From Lamellibrachia satsuma (taxonomy: Eukaryota > Annelida > Polychaeta > Sabellida > Siboglinidae): a stretch of DNA of 64,000 nt. The notes beneath the pieces are model-generated. The model made no database searches. It was not told the DNA's origin and saw only the letters and a list, made by a program, of their open reading frames with translations. This document shows, piece by piece, positions 10,851 through 30,152 of the stretch. Numbering within the stretch: position 1 is the stretch's first letter; each line of letters begins with the position of its first letter. The DNA lies in the NCBI GenBank assembly GCA_033239005.1, contig BSQZ01000001.1, positions 6,732,001 to 6,796,000 on the forward strand, given 5' to 3'. The translations under genes and the position numbers were made by a program.

Positions 10851-11387
10851 GCCTATGGCTAAGCCCAACTTAACTTAGGTAAGACTTAAGACTAAGTGAT
10901 CGATTCAGTCACCCGGGCCGGGGGCAGGGCAGGGGCCAAGCCCAAGTCCAAGAAGGAAATACATTAATTATGTTACTCCATCGCATCGGTACGTACTACG
11001 AAATTGGCAAATATAGCAAAATAACATAACGTTTCAAAAGAAAGGACATTGCACTGTGTGAATGTTGTTGCAGTGACCAAATATATTGATCTATATTGGT
11101 TTTATTTAATAACATTAGCGTTGTTATGGACGCGCTCACCAATGAAAGAGGGCCGATTCTGAGGTACCGGGTAATCCCCGTCTTTGTGGCGTTCCTAAAC
11201 AGGAAACCTCGTTTTCGCCTGACAGTAATGGCTTCGCAACAGTGTCGGGTCGAAAGATGTGGCTTCATTCCAAACACGCAGACGTGATTGCTTGTGTGTG
11301 CCCACATGCAGAATTAATACTGACTATAAAAATAGCAGTCGGGCACACATTTCTACGAATGTAGGTGTCCGGTTGACGATACCGAAC

Positions 11388-12728
11388 ATGTTCAGTTGCG
11401 TAGTCGAGATCGTGAATGTTGTGGCCGTAGCGCTGCAGTCGGTGGTACACGTCAACTACAGCGTCGTTTCCGGGCTCTTCAAATGTATCGGATATACGGG
11501 CCGAGTGGCGGCTACAGTCGTCGCCAGGCTAACACACGCCGGTGTCGACATCTTCTGCCACTTGCTGCGGTTGACCGGGGAGGTGACGGTATTTTGCCTG
11601 TCTGCGGTTCGCCTGTTGTACAGCCTGGTGCTATTCGTAGGTCACCTGACATCCCTGTTTGTCGGTGGCGTCGAAAGCATTGCGTTCTGGCTTGCCAATA
11701 TTCTACCTGCTGCAGTGCATTTAGTGTGGAGTTTTATCACCTGTGCAGGAAACCAGCTTGCTGCAACGTTCGCCAGTGTGCTACACGGACTTTCTGTCAT
11801 TGCACTATGGATGAGTGAAGCTTGCGCGATTGCAGCGAACCATGTATTAGCAGTTGTCACACAGATAGGATGTGAAGCCACCAAAAACATTGCAGCTTCT
11901 TTTGAAATTGTGGCTTACTATTCAGTATTAGCTGGAGTGAACACAGTGTACGCAATAACATTGACAGGTGCATATGTCGCTTCAATATTGGAAACGCCAG
12001 TAGAACAAGTTCGCTCAGCAGTACTCTCTGTTGTCAATTACACACATAGCTGGATTCAAAGTTATCATGGCACTGCGTGTCTACTATTCAGCTGTATGGC
12101 CCTGTTGTCCATGGCATTAATGTTAATAACATTGTTGCTAATCATAGCAGTGGCTAGGAAATTATCTAACAGCCAGAAGTTGCGTGATTTCATGTTTCCA
12201 AGTTTCTACAACCATGACAATGTTGATGTTCAACCACCACTTGATGATACATTCGATGGGTCAGATGACGAACTTGCTGCCGATCAGCCCCTAGCTTTCA
12301 ACAATGATGCACCTAGTGAGAACACTTCTGAGTCTGACGTTGACAGTCTCGATGTTTCTGAAATGGAATCCACCGATTTCTCCAGCACCGAGGACGACTT
12401 TGATGATGACAATGACGAAAATAACCCAAATATCATCAACATTCAGCTTCCTGAGCCAAGAAGCCGTGCAAGGACTCCAAGCATTCTCTCCAAGCTCGCT
12501 GATAAAACCAACTTTGAGGAAGTTGGACGTATTCTCGAGAGTGAACGTGACAAACGTCTGTGTGTCGTTTGTCAGGATCAGGAGAAGAGTGTCTTGATGC
12601 TGCCTTGTAAGCACATGTGTCTCTGTGTGAACTGTGCACATTCGATTGCTTCATCTCGAACCCGGATGAGACGAATATGCCCCCTTTGTAGGGCACCATT
12701 CCACACTGTTATGAATGTATATGTATAA
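11388..12728 (+). CDS. RNF26: RNF26-like transmembrane RING E3 ubiquitin ligase
   Basis: Single-exon gene of 446 codons. The N-terminal two thirds hold several hydrophobic segments (for example around 11600-11720 and LLFSCMALLSMALMLITLLL near 12085), as in ER-anchored RNF26. An acidic Ser/Asp-rich linker follows. The C-terminus is a C3HC4/C3HC5-type RING: CVVCQDQ, LPCKHMCLC, NC, CPLC at residues about 392-434, ending MNVYV. RNF26 proteins share the CVICQDQ start and a LNVYL-like end, and human RNF26 is also intronless. Known role: ER-membrane ligase that positions endosomes and tunes STING signalling. I chose the ATG at 11388 (A at -3) because it begins the hydrophobic region; an in-frame ATG at 11259 would add 43 residues without family resemblance. 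Confidence 0.86.
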   Translation: MFSCVVEIVNVVAVALQSVVHVNYSVVSGLFKCIGYTGRVAATVVARLTHAGVDIFCHLLRLTGEVTVFCLSAVRLLYSLVLFVGHLTSLFVGGVESIAFWLANILPAAVHLVWSFITCAGNQLAATFASVLHGLSVIALWMSEACAIAANHVLAVVTQIGCEATKNIAASFEIVAYYSVLAGVNTVYAITLTGAYVASILETPVEQVRSAVLSVVNYTHSWIQSYHGTACLLFSCMALLSMALMLITLLLIIAVARKLSNSQKLRDFMFPSFYNHDNVDVQPPLDDTFDGSDDELAADQPLAFNNDAPSENTSESDVDSLDVSEMESTDFSSTEDDFDDDNDENNPNIINIQLPEPRSRARTPSILSKLADKTNFEEVGRILESERDKRLCVVCQDQEKSVLMLPCKHMCLCVNCAHSIASSRTRMRRICPLCRAPFHTVMNVYV

Positions 12729-12959
12729 TGTTATCAACTTCGTAGGTAAAAAATTTGTTATGTTCACAGGCGATGCAAATCACATTGTATGCCATGACGT
12801 TTTACTGGAGATTCAAAATTAATATAGTAGTGCATAGGTAGTTTGCCAACATATCGTTTATACTGCTTGGTGCTTCATCTCTGGCTGCGAAGACAACATG
12901 TCAATGAGAAAATCTGACTGCATTTATATAACACATTTGCACGTCCAGTGTTACTGTAC

Positions 12960-13440
12960 AAAGCGGGAGCGTGCGGCCTGACGTGGTCGGAAACATACAA
13001 ACTAGATGCCATCAGAGGCAGTTCCGCTCACTCATCGGGTTTCACTGGCCACAGAGGATGAGCAATGTGAAGTTGTATGAACGGTATCAGTGCCATCAAA
13101 TAAGCACGCGATGGACATGCGATGACGATTCTTTGACCACGTCCTACGTTAGGACAAATAGGCGCCCGCAAACCAAACAATGTCTGCATATTTTCAAACG
13201 GATCGACTCGGTGGATATCACGGCAGGCCCAGAACTGACACCCTTGACACTGACCTGCAGCAGATCGGCATGCGGCTAAAGACAAGGGCCGACCTGGAGC
13301 AGCTGCGTCAGATCACCGACAGACCCAGTGGAGCAGACTACATAGAACAATAATAAGGAAGCAGTGCAAGTGGGCATAAGAGCCAGCTGCTCATGTAAAC
13401 TGGCTGTTGCGACTGCAAAAGATGCTTTTAATAATAATAA
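12960..13440 (+). pseudogene. LINE reverse transcriptase C-terminal tail
   Basis: Reads in broken frames as the C-terminal end typical of many invertebrate LINEs: RQFRSLIGFHWPQRMSNVKL, then ANQTMSAYFQTDR, then DLQQIGMRLKTRADLEQLR. It ends in AATAATAATAATGG, consistent with a short microsatellite 3' tail. It lies in or just after the RNF26 3' UTR; AATAAA motifs follow at about 13823 and 13844. Confidence 0.75.
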
Positions 13441-14407
13441 TGGTGCTAGATTGATTGTATTAGCTTACCTGCATAATATATTGGTGGTTTTATAGACGAT
13501 AGAACTATATATTATGTGTAAAGAAATTGCTTTATATGTCATCCTTTTTGCTATGCCCTTGATGCGTTTTTATGAAAGTTGTCAACCAGGGCTGGGTTCA
13601 ATTATGTCATTGGCAAAATGCTGTAATTGGTGTTAGTTTTGAAATTGTAACTGATTTTTATGTAATTGCAACAATTACAATTAATTCTAATATTTTTTAT
13701 GTCGCAAAAATATTACCAGATAAAACATGTCTAAAGTGCTGTTTCACACAAGTTGAAGATCCAGATTTCATTAATTATAACACCTGCTTACATAATCTAT
13801 GGAAAATTCATAACTGAATACTAAATAAACATTTTGAATTGAATAAATGGTTGGTTAATTGAAATGGTGTAATTGATTTGAAAATTGTTTAATTGCATTT
13901 GAATGGATAGGCATTCCAGTTTCTTGGAACGTGATATTTGACATGATAATTACCTCTAGAAACTTTCTGTATTATTTCCAAATATTTCGCATTCTTAAGA
14001 CTAGTTATAGTCAGTTATATTTATTTCATTTTTACTGTTTGCATTTTCAAATTCGATGGTGATGTTTGTGTTTCTTTTACATGTGTATTTCGAATTGAAA
14101 TATTGGTTAGAATTCATGTGGAGAAGTAATTGTATAGAATTGTGCCAAAGAACAGGAACATAATTGTTGATTCAAAGTGCCACTGTGTAGTTGTAGAGTT
14201 ATCTTTTGTCTACTTTAAAAAGTATGTATATTTTGTTGTTGATTCATCCTTGTGTATGATATAAGTAGTGTTGTAGTCTTACAGTAACATGCTCCTGTGT
14301 GTATGGTAATGGTTTTGACATAGTATGCACACACACACACATATATGTTATGACATATGATATATATAATATATATATATGTGTGTGTATAATTATACAT
14401 AATATCT

Positions 14408-14470
<63 letters not shown>

Positions 14471-16860
14471 TATATAATATATATTTATTCTGATAATACA
14501 TTTATTAGCAATATAAGTTTATTCACATGTATATATAGGATACACTACAAAATGGGTGATGTTTTACCACCATCACTGAATGAATGAAAACACACGTGTT
14601 TTATTGTCATACTAAAGGTATTTTCTTCAAAGCACAAGATTGCTATAAAAAACAATAAAGCTCAATTAGTTAATGTCTACAGAAATTGTCCTATGGTTTA
14701 TTTACTTTTGCTAATATCATTAAGGAATAAATTTTTATTGTTAGATTGCGTAACGTATAAAAGTATGAAAAGCCTTATGTCATATCCAGATCCAGTTTCC
14801 CCTTTTTTCACTGAATTTCAAATGAGCCCAGTCAAAAATAATTCAGTAGTTTGTCCGAAGATTTTATTAAAACTGAACACACTTGCACAAATGAGCCAGC
14901 AGTTCACAGTGGATACTAGAGGTTCGATTTTTTGGCAAAGTGCTTCTGAAATGAGACCACTAGTAAATGAAATTGAGAAGGAAGCTCTGAAACCCTGGGG
15001 AACTCGTGGCAAAGAATACATTGACTCGGCACCTTAAAACTGTGCATTGTTTATCTGTTTGTGTTTGGAGGGTTAGTTAATTAAGGCACAAGTCAACAGC
15101 AGATTCTTCTGACAAATTCACGTAAGTTTAGTTTGTCATAATTATTCTACATTAGATCAGGACAATCCGATTCAATGTTTATTTTGAAATAAGAAACATG
15201 ACATCAATAATTATAGTTCACAACAACTTTATTTTGATTGACTAGAATCCACAGAAGCAAAAATAATTATATGTAAATCACAAGCAACAACAACTAGATA
15301 TATCTCATTACTAAGAAAAGTGTCATAAATTACTCTGCATCCTTTTTTAAGGACGGAATTGTCTAAAACAGCTTTTCGTGTACAATATCTGTTTGATAAA
15401 TCTGAAAAATGTAAATATGTGCATACATGCATCAAATGTATAAATAAATATATCTAGGTATGTTCCTAGGAATACCATTTTTCTGTGTATGTGATATGGA
15501 CTACTTGTCAGAAAGTAGACCCAACGAAACCCACAGCCACCATTATTGAACAATCAATGAGTAAATCAAAATCAAACAGTAATGACATTTTTAACAATGA
15601 AATGTTTGGGGTTTCCCAAAAGAAGCCATTACGACATTTAATTGCAGTCAGATATAATACTGAAACATCACAGCCATGAAATAGTACAGTACAACACTGG
15701 GGAATTCTCAAAAATTCTCCACATATAAACAAAATATGTAAACAAACCAAATATCATGTACCTCGCTTATCTTGAAATATTTGCTATGGCTACAGTACCA
15801 TAAAGCCAATCATGTTCATTGAGGCTTTCAGAATTCTGGTAAACTCTGACTAGTCAAGTCTAATACTAAACAATCGTTTGAATAAATATCACAAAATAAC
15901 ATATTGCTAATTAACTAGGTTTAATACTTGTAATCTATCTGATTATGGACACAACTTATATCTGATGATATCTGATACAGTCGGGAAAGATGAATTATGC
16001 ATATTCTACATACAGCTGATTCCATGCAGGTTTGCTGGATGAGTGTAAGGATGATATCACATCTAAGCAAACATCTGTTCAATCTTGCCATTCGATCAAC
16101 AAGAATATGGATATCATCACCATACATGATATGTGACTGTGCATTTCAGCTTTACGTTCTAGTGAATGGCTATCACAACTTTACAAGTCAAGATGAACAT
16201 TTGGCAAAATTTTCCAGATAGCATACCCACCAATTGTTCTATTAACCAGGCGTGACTTATTGAAAATAAGTTAGACACCTGTCAGAATACTGGTATTACT
16301 CTACGGAATATGTATGTAACAGAATATGGAATCAACTTGCATGCTGATAATTGACTAGTTGTGATATCATTGTATATAAATAATAACCAGTCAATAACTA
16401 CACTAAATACTATATTTAACACAAATAATAAAAGAATCTACTCACTACAAAATACCTAATTCAACAGGTTGGCGGCCACCCTCTCAAAATGACCATGCTA
16501 CTAACTAGTAAGTCGATAGCTACCACAAAATGTTTGCATAGATGATTGTTTCTTTTGTAAACATGGGTTTACAAGTCAGATGTTATGCTGCTACCATTAT
16601 TTTTCATTCCCATTGCCTTGTGTCTCTTAGATGATTACAAGATTTTTGACTAGATATGTAGCATGCATTTTGACTCTCCAGGCTGCATAATTCTATAATA
16701 TACAGACAAATTATTTCAGGTAAAAATTCCCCAGCATTGCATAGCTTTGCACATTCGGCATTTGCTTCAAACCACTTAACGTCCAAGTTAATTATCTAAC
16801 CTGTGATGTGAATACCAATTAGTAGATGAGTTAGTGATGGTACTAAGAAATCACATAAGG
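13441..16860. other. Intergenic, AT-rich
   Basis: Contains a (CA)n/(TA)n microsatellite at about 14325-14495 and scattered AT-rich sequence. ORFs here (for example 14693-15037) show no recognisable domain or splice context. I see nothing else supported. Confidence 0.5.
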
Positions 16861-18906
16861 TCAGCCAAAATAATACCCGTAAATATCATCCTCATATTCC
16901 AAATCATTAAAGTCCCATTCATCATCGCTGCGTGTGATTTTTCCATTTGAGTGAAATGATAATTCACTGCCATCAGATTCATAATCTGGTGATTCGGTTC
17001 TGCTGTGCATCAAATTTGTGTATGTGTCATCAAAATGTCTGACAGGGATGTAGGCGGGGAGTAGCGCTGGAGACAAGTGTGTGGCTGTCAGTAATGACAC
17101 GCCATCAACTGGAGGTGGAGGATGAGGCAGACTCACTGTCCTGCCTTCTGGAAGACAAGTTAAACTGCTTGCATAAGCTGCAGCGTTGTCTAGCCGGTAC
17201 ACGCTGTGGTCGACATACGTGTCTAGCTGGCAGCCACGATACAACAGCTCTGTAGACATGATGGACTCAGGAATGGCTGGCACTGGCTTCGGGTAGATTA
17301 ACCATTCGCATGTTGCCTCGCGTAGGTACTGTGAACGGCGGTCATGGGAATGCACACGTACAGTGTTATTTTCCATGCACAGGGTGTGCATGTTGCTGAA
17401 TTCATCATAACCAATGCCCTGAGGTGACGGCAGCATCTGAATCTCCTGCTTCTGTATGTCAAACTTGATGAAGGACACGTGTTTGTTGATGCAGTACTCT
17501 TCGTGTCCGAAGCGATGTCGACACCAGATGAAGACGCAGTGATCACCACAAACCACTGCTCTTGCCTGACTCACAAAGCGAGCTTGAGGAATTGGGTGAC
17601 ACGCATACGTCAACGTAGCAGGACTGCACACAAACACATGTCCTGTGCCTTGGACATTGCCGACCAGGCACAAATGGTCATCACAGTAGAGTAGAGCCAC
17701 AGGGACAGACCGGTCATCAGTCAATACTGTCTGACAGTGGGCGTTGAAGTTGTGAGCGTGATGAAACACCATCAGTTTGTGCTGGCCCGACGTTATGTTG
17801 AGTGCCATTATGTGAACCTGAAGCATGTCTGATGGATAAGGCAAAATGTAGTTCATAAACAAATACAATGTGTCCTTGTGCACATGCATGCCGCACATGT
17901 CAAATCTCTTTGGTATGGTGGACATTACTGCTTCTGTCTTGATCGGGACTCTGTACCATTCGCATTGTTGTATGTGGTAGACAAGTAATTGCAAGAACTT
18001 GAGCTGGGTATTGCAGCTCAAAGCTATCAGCATTGGTTCTTCTGAGAATGACCCCACAGTGGAGCGGACACGTTGTGGATGCTGCTTCACTCCTCTGAGG
18101 TTAGACTTTTGTGCCAATAAAGCCTGCAAATAGTCCGTCCAGTCAGGGCTGCTGCAAACGGCTGGTTCTGATAACAAAGATTGTAAACTGTCACAACTCA
18201 AGCATGTCAGACGGACATACGGCAAGAGTCGAAGCATGTCTTGTTGCCTTCTTATTGGATCATGTCTAGTCCAACGCATCAGCAGTTGGATCAATGCGTC
18301 GCTGCTAATGAATTGTGTTATATTGTCGTCACCAAGCAATTGTCGCAACCCTGCAACAGACACTTCAAGTATTTCGTCACGCTGCACTATGCAATCGTGG
18401 AAGCGTGCCGCAACGATGGCCTTGGCCACTCGCGCCACTTCTGGCAGGTTGTGTCGTTCGGCTAGCTCTGCCAAGCCAAGAGCATTCGCAGGCGTGATGT
18501 TCCCGTGACGCAAGTAGAACTGGTGACAGTACTCGCGAACTTCGTCCAACAGCAGAAAGTCGGCAAGGCGCAAAACATCGTCGACGTTTTCAATGTTTAT
18601 TTCAATGTCGCCCGAGTACATGAAGCGCAAAACTCGCTTGAAGGTGCGGTCATTTTCTAACTGCATAGATTCACTCAGGTCGACCTCCGGACTGCTGTGT
18701 TCTCTCATGTGCGATGTAAACATCGAACGAAAGTACGGACTGCTCGCTGCTAATACGGCTTTGTGAGCAGGATAGTGGCGTCCGTTCAGTCGCAGTGAAA
18801 CGTCGCAGAATTCTCCCCGTTCGCGTTGCCGGATAAGTTCACTGATTATGGAAGTGTTGACGTCTCTATGAAAGGAGACTCGCGTTTTGGCCAACATCGC
18901 CGCCAT
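16861..18906 (-). CDS. BTB-BACK (kelch-like) protein
   Basis: Intronless ORF of 681 codons. The start at 18906 gives MAAMLAKTRV in good context (A at -3, G at +4); the frame stays open upstream to 19080 but without family resemblance. Residues about 24-130 form a BTB/POZ domain (CDVSLRLNGRHYPAHKAVLA, SSPYFRSMFTS, FKRVLRFMYSGDIEI). Residues about 135-235 form a BACK domain (NALGLAELAERHNL, LPYVRL). The remainder to about 590 has the length and position of a kelch propeller, but the glycine-doublet kelch signature is not obvious. The tail is acidic (SDDEWDFNDLEYEDD). Family role: substrate adaptor for cullin-3 ubiquitin ligase, dimerising through BTB. Exact KLHL/KBTBD identity is not recognised. 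Confidence 0.82.
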   Translation of the reverse strand: MAAMLAKTRVSFHRDVNTSIISELIRQRERGEFCDVSLRLNGRHYPAHKAVLAASSPYFRSMFTSHMREHSSPEVDLSESMQLENDRTFKRVLRFMYSGDIEINIENVDDVLRLADFLLLDEVREYCHQFYLRHGNITPANALGLAELAERHNLPEVARVAKAIVAARFHDCIVQRDEILEVSVAGLRQLLGDDNITQFISSDALIQLLMRWTRHDPIRRQQDMLRLLPYVRLTCLSCDSLQSLLSEPAVCSSPDWTDYLQALLAQKSNLRGVKQHPQRVRSTVGSFSEEPMLIALSCNTQLKFLQLLVYHIQQCEWYRVPIKTEAVMSTIPKRFDMCGMHVHKDTLYLFMNYILPYPSDMLQVHIMALNITSGQHKLMVFHHAHNFNAHCQTVLTDDRSVPVALLYCDDHLCLVGNVQGTGHVFVCSPATLTYACHPIPQARFVSQARAVVCGDHCVFIWCRHRFGHEEYCINKHVSFIKFDIQKQEIQMLPSPQGIGYDEFSNMHTLCMENNTVRVHSHDRRSQYLREATCEWLIYPKPVPAIPESIMSTELLYRGCQLDTYVDHSVYRLDNAAAYASSLTCLPEGRTVSLPHPPPPVDGVSLLTATHLSPALLPAYIPVRHFDDTYTNLMHSRTESPDYESDGSELSFHSNGKITRSDDEWDFNDLEYEDDIYGYYFG

Positions 18907-19900
18907 TGTTAAACAATTTTTCAGGGGTTGTATAATCGGAGGATTAGTCAGTTGCAGATCTATACAGGTTACAAATGCCAAAACAACACCTGCTAATTTT
19001 GTATGAACACAAATATAGTTAAGTTTATTTTTATTTGGAACATAGAAAACTAGATAACCACACTGCAACCAGATAACCACCTTAAAGTATACTTTAATGT
19101 TTTACTACTATTTTGAGAGCATCGTAAATTAGCCGCGGCAAACCGAGGCCGCCCGGCAAAACGATCCCACAACTAGGAACATCTGTTCACCTCTAGTTGT
19201 TTATTCTCACAATAGGTGGCGAGCTGTTGAAATTGTTTTTCTTAAAACGCCGTACGAGGGCGCGACTGCATGACGTAGGCGTTTACTTCCGCTTCTTAAA
19301 AACACGACGTGTACCGATATGTCAGCTACATTTTGTTGAATTACGCGATAACTATGTACAATACGGGATGTACAATACTAGGTAAATATTACAATGTTAA
19401 GTTTACTTAAATGTAATTCGTTAAATGTAATTCGAATACCTTCGTTATCCCACGAAACAGTCTCCAGCTGTCGCAACTGTACAATATTTATTGGACACAG
19501 ACCACAGTAGGCACTTCAACAAAATGCGCTGCCTCGGTCGTTCCGCGAGCACGAAAATCCGTTCACGATTTAACGCTGTTACGATTACCGAAATCTCGTT
19601 AACGTTTTGTTTCGCCGTGTGTTTTATCGGCTGCTTCCGTTCATTTTCGTCAGCTTTGACGGCACCTTTGAAAGCGGTAAGTTGACTTTCGTGTCGTGTT
19701 TTTCTTATCGAAATTGGACCAAGATAAAGCTTACAAAATATCAGTTAGACTTCATAGGTATATTTCAAATGCAAGTAGTACAACTTCATCGAATTCCTCA
19801 GAATATTTCAATATTGTGGTTGCCTTCTATAGGTTGACGTTAGTATGTGGAGGAAATATCTTGTTTCCGCGCGAACGCGAAATGTGGTTTTAGTCAACCG
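18907..19900. promoter_or_regulatory. Candidate divergent promoter zone
   Basis: The sequence between the BTB gene (minus) and HSPA13 (plus) is richer in CpG than its surroundings (for example around 19130-19330, 19500-19620 and 19866-19880). It contains a strong splice-donor sequence GCG|GTAAGT at 19676. This would fit first exons of the plus-strand gene, but no ATG in the required phase precedes it. No defined core elements were identified. Confidence 0.3.
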
Positions 19901-20341
19901 CAACATTGTGAAGTTTTACGGATCTGTGACAGTGAGAACGAGTCTCCAGAACGAAATTATGGCTTATTTACATTTCTCTAAATTGAATTCACTACAATTT
20001 CTAAGCTAATACAATCTGTTTTACATGATATTATTATTACTGTTTATGTTGTGTGGGCCTTGGATAAAGCCTAGAAAAATAAAAGAATAAAAAATAATAA
20101 CATTGTTCAATGATTTTAAAATTCGTAAAAACCTATGTGCAACAGATTTATATTCTCAATTACAAGAACAATTAATTTTATTCATTGAGTGCAAACTGAC
20201 TGTTATTAATTATTTTATTCATTGAGTACAAACTAATTGTTAAGCCATTTTTTAGTTAAAATACTTGTAAAACAGTTACAATTAATTATTGAATTACAAC
20301 AAGACGTTTTGTGACAAGCTGCCAGTGCCAGTGGACAAAAG

Positions 20342-20447
20342 TGCTGAATATAGACCAAATTTCAAAATTTTGTTTTCTGACCTAATATATTAGGTCAGAA
20401 AACAAAATCTTGAAATTTGGTCTTGAGAGGTGTATCTATATTCAGCA
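20342..20447. repeat. Near-perfect palindrome
   Basis: Arms 20353-20387 and 20388-20422 are 35 bp each, with one mismatch and no spacer (left arm begins GACCAAATTTCAAAATTTTG). A second pair of 11-bp arms (TGCTGAATATA, 20342-20352 and 20437-20447) continues the symmetry with a 14-nt bulge on one side. Confidence 0.95.
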
Positions 20448-20810
20448 ATTTTGTAAATTTTCACAATTAACTTAATGGGGGAAGACTGTAATAAACAATT
20501 TAACAATATTTACACGCAGAATCAAGATAATTAGACCAAATCATAACTGCAGCAAGAAATGTATAAATCATTTAGAAACATTTTATTTCAAGATGTTCTG
20601 GCTAAAGTTCTTCCGTTGATTTCGGTTATGCGATCTCAGCCAGTATAGATCTTTGCTGGTTTTGAAGACGCTTGCTGACTTCCAGCAGATCTTTGTCGAG
20701 GGCAGTAGGGAGTGTTGTTCATGGTCGCCCTCGCCAGCCAGCAACGTCAGCGGGTGTGAAATATTTGTCTATGGCCAGCTGTGCAGGGGCTTCACGTAAA
20801 ATGCAAAACA

Positions 20811-20848
<38 letters not shown>

Positions 20849-21439
20849 TAGTAACATTATATTAACATATCATTGTTTTAAATATATACTTTATTGGTTG
20901 ATGATGATTGACGATATAGGACTTTTTTATTCCAGGATATATGAGACAGTAAACTGTGAATATTGCTACACTCAGCATACGGTGTACTGTGAACATTGAC
21001 ACGCTTCACCGGTATGGATTTATGAAACAGTGAATATTGCTACACAGTATACAGTATACTGTGAACAATCATCATGCACTTGGCTCCCAGATGGAATAAT
21101 GTAGAATCTTGCAGCCGTCATCCATTCAACACAAGAAATGTCGGATTCAACAGTGAAATACTGTTAAAAATTTTATAAACATTACATCATGTTGAATTGC
21201 ACAACGTAAAGTCAACATTATTTTATGAAGCAGTGACTGAAATATAAATATTGCTGTACTGAACCTGCAGTGTACTGTGCAGTCCCAGAATATGTAATAA
21301 ATTGTGTTATATTTATGCAATGGCATTGTTTTTCTTCACAAAAAAACATTTAGCACTCTGTGGAACACCAACTAGTATATATTTCTCAAATAATTATTTC
21401 ACCATTGTCACTATGCAATATTATTTTGGTATTCTTTGT

Positions 21440-21457
21440 GTGTGTGTGCGTGCGTGC

Positions 21458-21522
<65 letters not shown>
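21440..21522. repeat. (TG)n/(TA)n microsatellite
   Basis: A TG/CG-rich run at 21440-21470 passes into an uninterrupted TA run to about 21522. Similar pure TA runs lie at about 20817-20842 and 23199-23261. The last ends 15 bp before the HSPA13 acceptor. Confidence 0.9.
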
Positions 21523-21524
<2 letters not shown>

Positions 21525-21544
21525 GGGAATGAAAGTCCAGGCTC

Positions 21545-22290
21545 TGCCAAAACTTATACAAATATCTTCATAATCATGGAAGTTATGGCTTTTTATTGAA
21601 ATGTATTGGTCTGACGAAATAGCATGCTAATTAGCCATTGTTGACTTATTAATTAAGTTACTATTAACGATGACTAATGTATATTTATGACCCTACTTAA
21701 TGTGTTTTGAAATTATACAAATATATTCATAATGATGGAAATTATGGCCTTTTATAAAAAGGTGTTGACCTGTTGCGTTTGCGCATTAATTAGCCAATAT
21801 TGATTTATTAATTGCATCAATTGAGTTATGTATATTTTACGACCCTGTTTAATGAGTTTGTAAACCCTGAACAAATTATGTAAATATCTTCATAATCATG
21901 GAAGTTATGGCCTTTTATTAAAATGTGTTGGCCTATTGAGGTTGCACATTAATTAACCAATATTGACTTATTAATTGCATCAAATGAGTTACAAGTGTGT
22001 GATGTATATGTATGACCCTTGTTAATGAGTTTGTAAACACTGAACAAATTATACAAATATCTTCATAATCATGGAAGATATGGCCTTTTATCAAAATGTG
22101 TAAGTCAGTTGACTTTACGCACTAATTAGCCAATATTGACTTATTAATTGCATTAACTGACTTACTATTAATGATACATGACTGGACTATATATATATTT
22201 ATGACCCTACTTAATGTGCTTGCAACTCCTGAAGAAATTATTAAAATATATATATACAAACAAAAAAGTTATGCCATTTTAATCATACAT
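21545..22290. repeat. Satellite-like tandem repeat, unit about 162 bp
   Basis: Four clear and one diverged copy. The marker ATCTTCATAATCATGGAAG recurs near 21563, 21722, 21886 and 22059. Each unit also contains 'ggccttttat', 'ttagccaatattgacttattaattgcat' in shorter blocks, and 'tatgaccctacttaatg'. It lies between the candidate promoter and the first recognisable HSPA13 exon. Confidence 0.85.
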
Positions 22291-23197
22291 TTATTGAAAA
22301 ATAACACAAAAATGAGAGACTTTTGCCTGTATACAAGATACACAAAATGTTTGGATTTTAACCGCATTAAAATCGCAATATCTTTGGATCTAACAAAGAT
22401 ATATTGATAAAATAAACAGTTTTGGGTTCCTATACATGTCACCTTTCATTTAAATCAATTGCCAGTGTCCTACCATGAGATCTCATTTTTGTTTGAAGTG
22501 CCTAACCACAGTTGATTTTCCATTGCCATTTGTGCATGTGGGGGATCATGCCTCAGTTAGACTTCCTAGAGAATTGCATTGGTGACCATGTTAACGTTTT
22601 GTCTGATTATAAGAAAACGTGGTCATCAAAAATTAAGAAAATTTTTCACAGCAACTGCCATCATCCATGGCCAAGTTTTGTCAAAATCACATACCTCCAG
22701 CTCTTTTAAAACGCCCCGAAGTGTGATGCCCGTGAATTCCCATAAATCCCTTTGCCTGTTATACTCTCAAAAAGTGTGCTATTTCCCAGCCAATAACTTC
22801 TACAAACAAAACTGTGAACATGCTTGCTCAACTGCACTTATGCCACATCATTTGATTTTTTTAATTCACATATCAAACTTTAATAAGCCCTACATTTATG
22901 TGAAACAATAAACAGGAAAGTCAACTGTGGTCTTTCCCCTCCAAACTTGCTGGCTGAATTAAGTTACTTCTTGGCAGTCTCAAAGAGATGAGCCTGTAGT
23001 CTGTTGTCGTGTAAGTTTTGGGACACAAGCCATTTCGTGTCTTGGTAGTTTTATAGAATCATACCCTGACTGTTTCATACCATTAGCTCTCTAATTGCCA
23101 CTAATGGCAGGGCCATTATAGTCAGTTATGCCACGAATGTAATAGGATATTCAGTTTCAACAGGAGACAGCAATTGTCATTATTCTGTGTGTGATTG

Positions 23198-23263
<66 letters not shown>

Positions 23264-23276
23264 TCCATTTTTCCAG

Positions 23277-30152
<6,876 letters not shown>

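Noticed and set aside
11259..11387. Upstream ATG extending RNF26 by 43 residues
   Set aside because: The added residues do not resemble the family, whose N-terminus is hydrophobic from the start as it is from 11388.
14693..15037. ORF of 114 codons
   Set aside because: No recognisable domain, no splice context, AT-rich surroundings; chance ORF not excluded.
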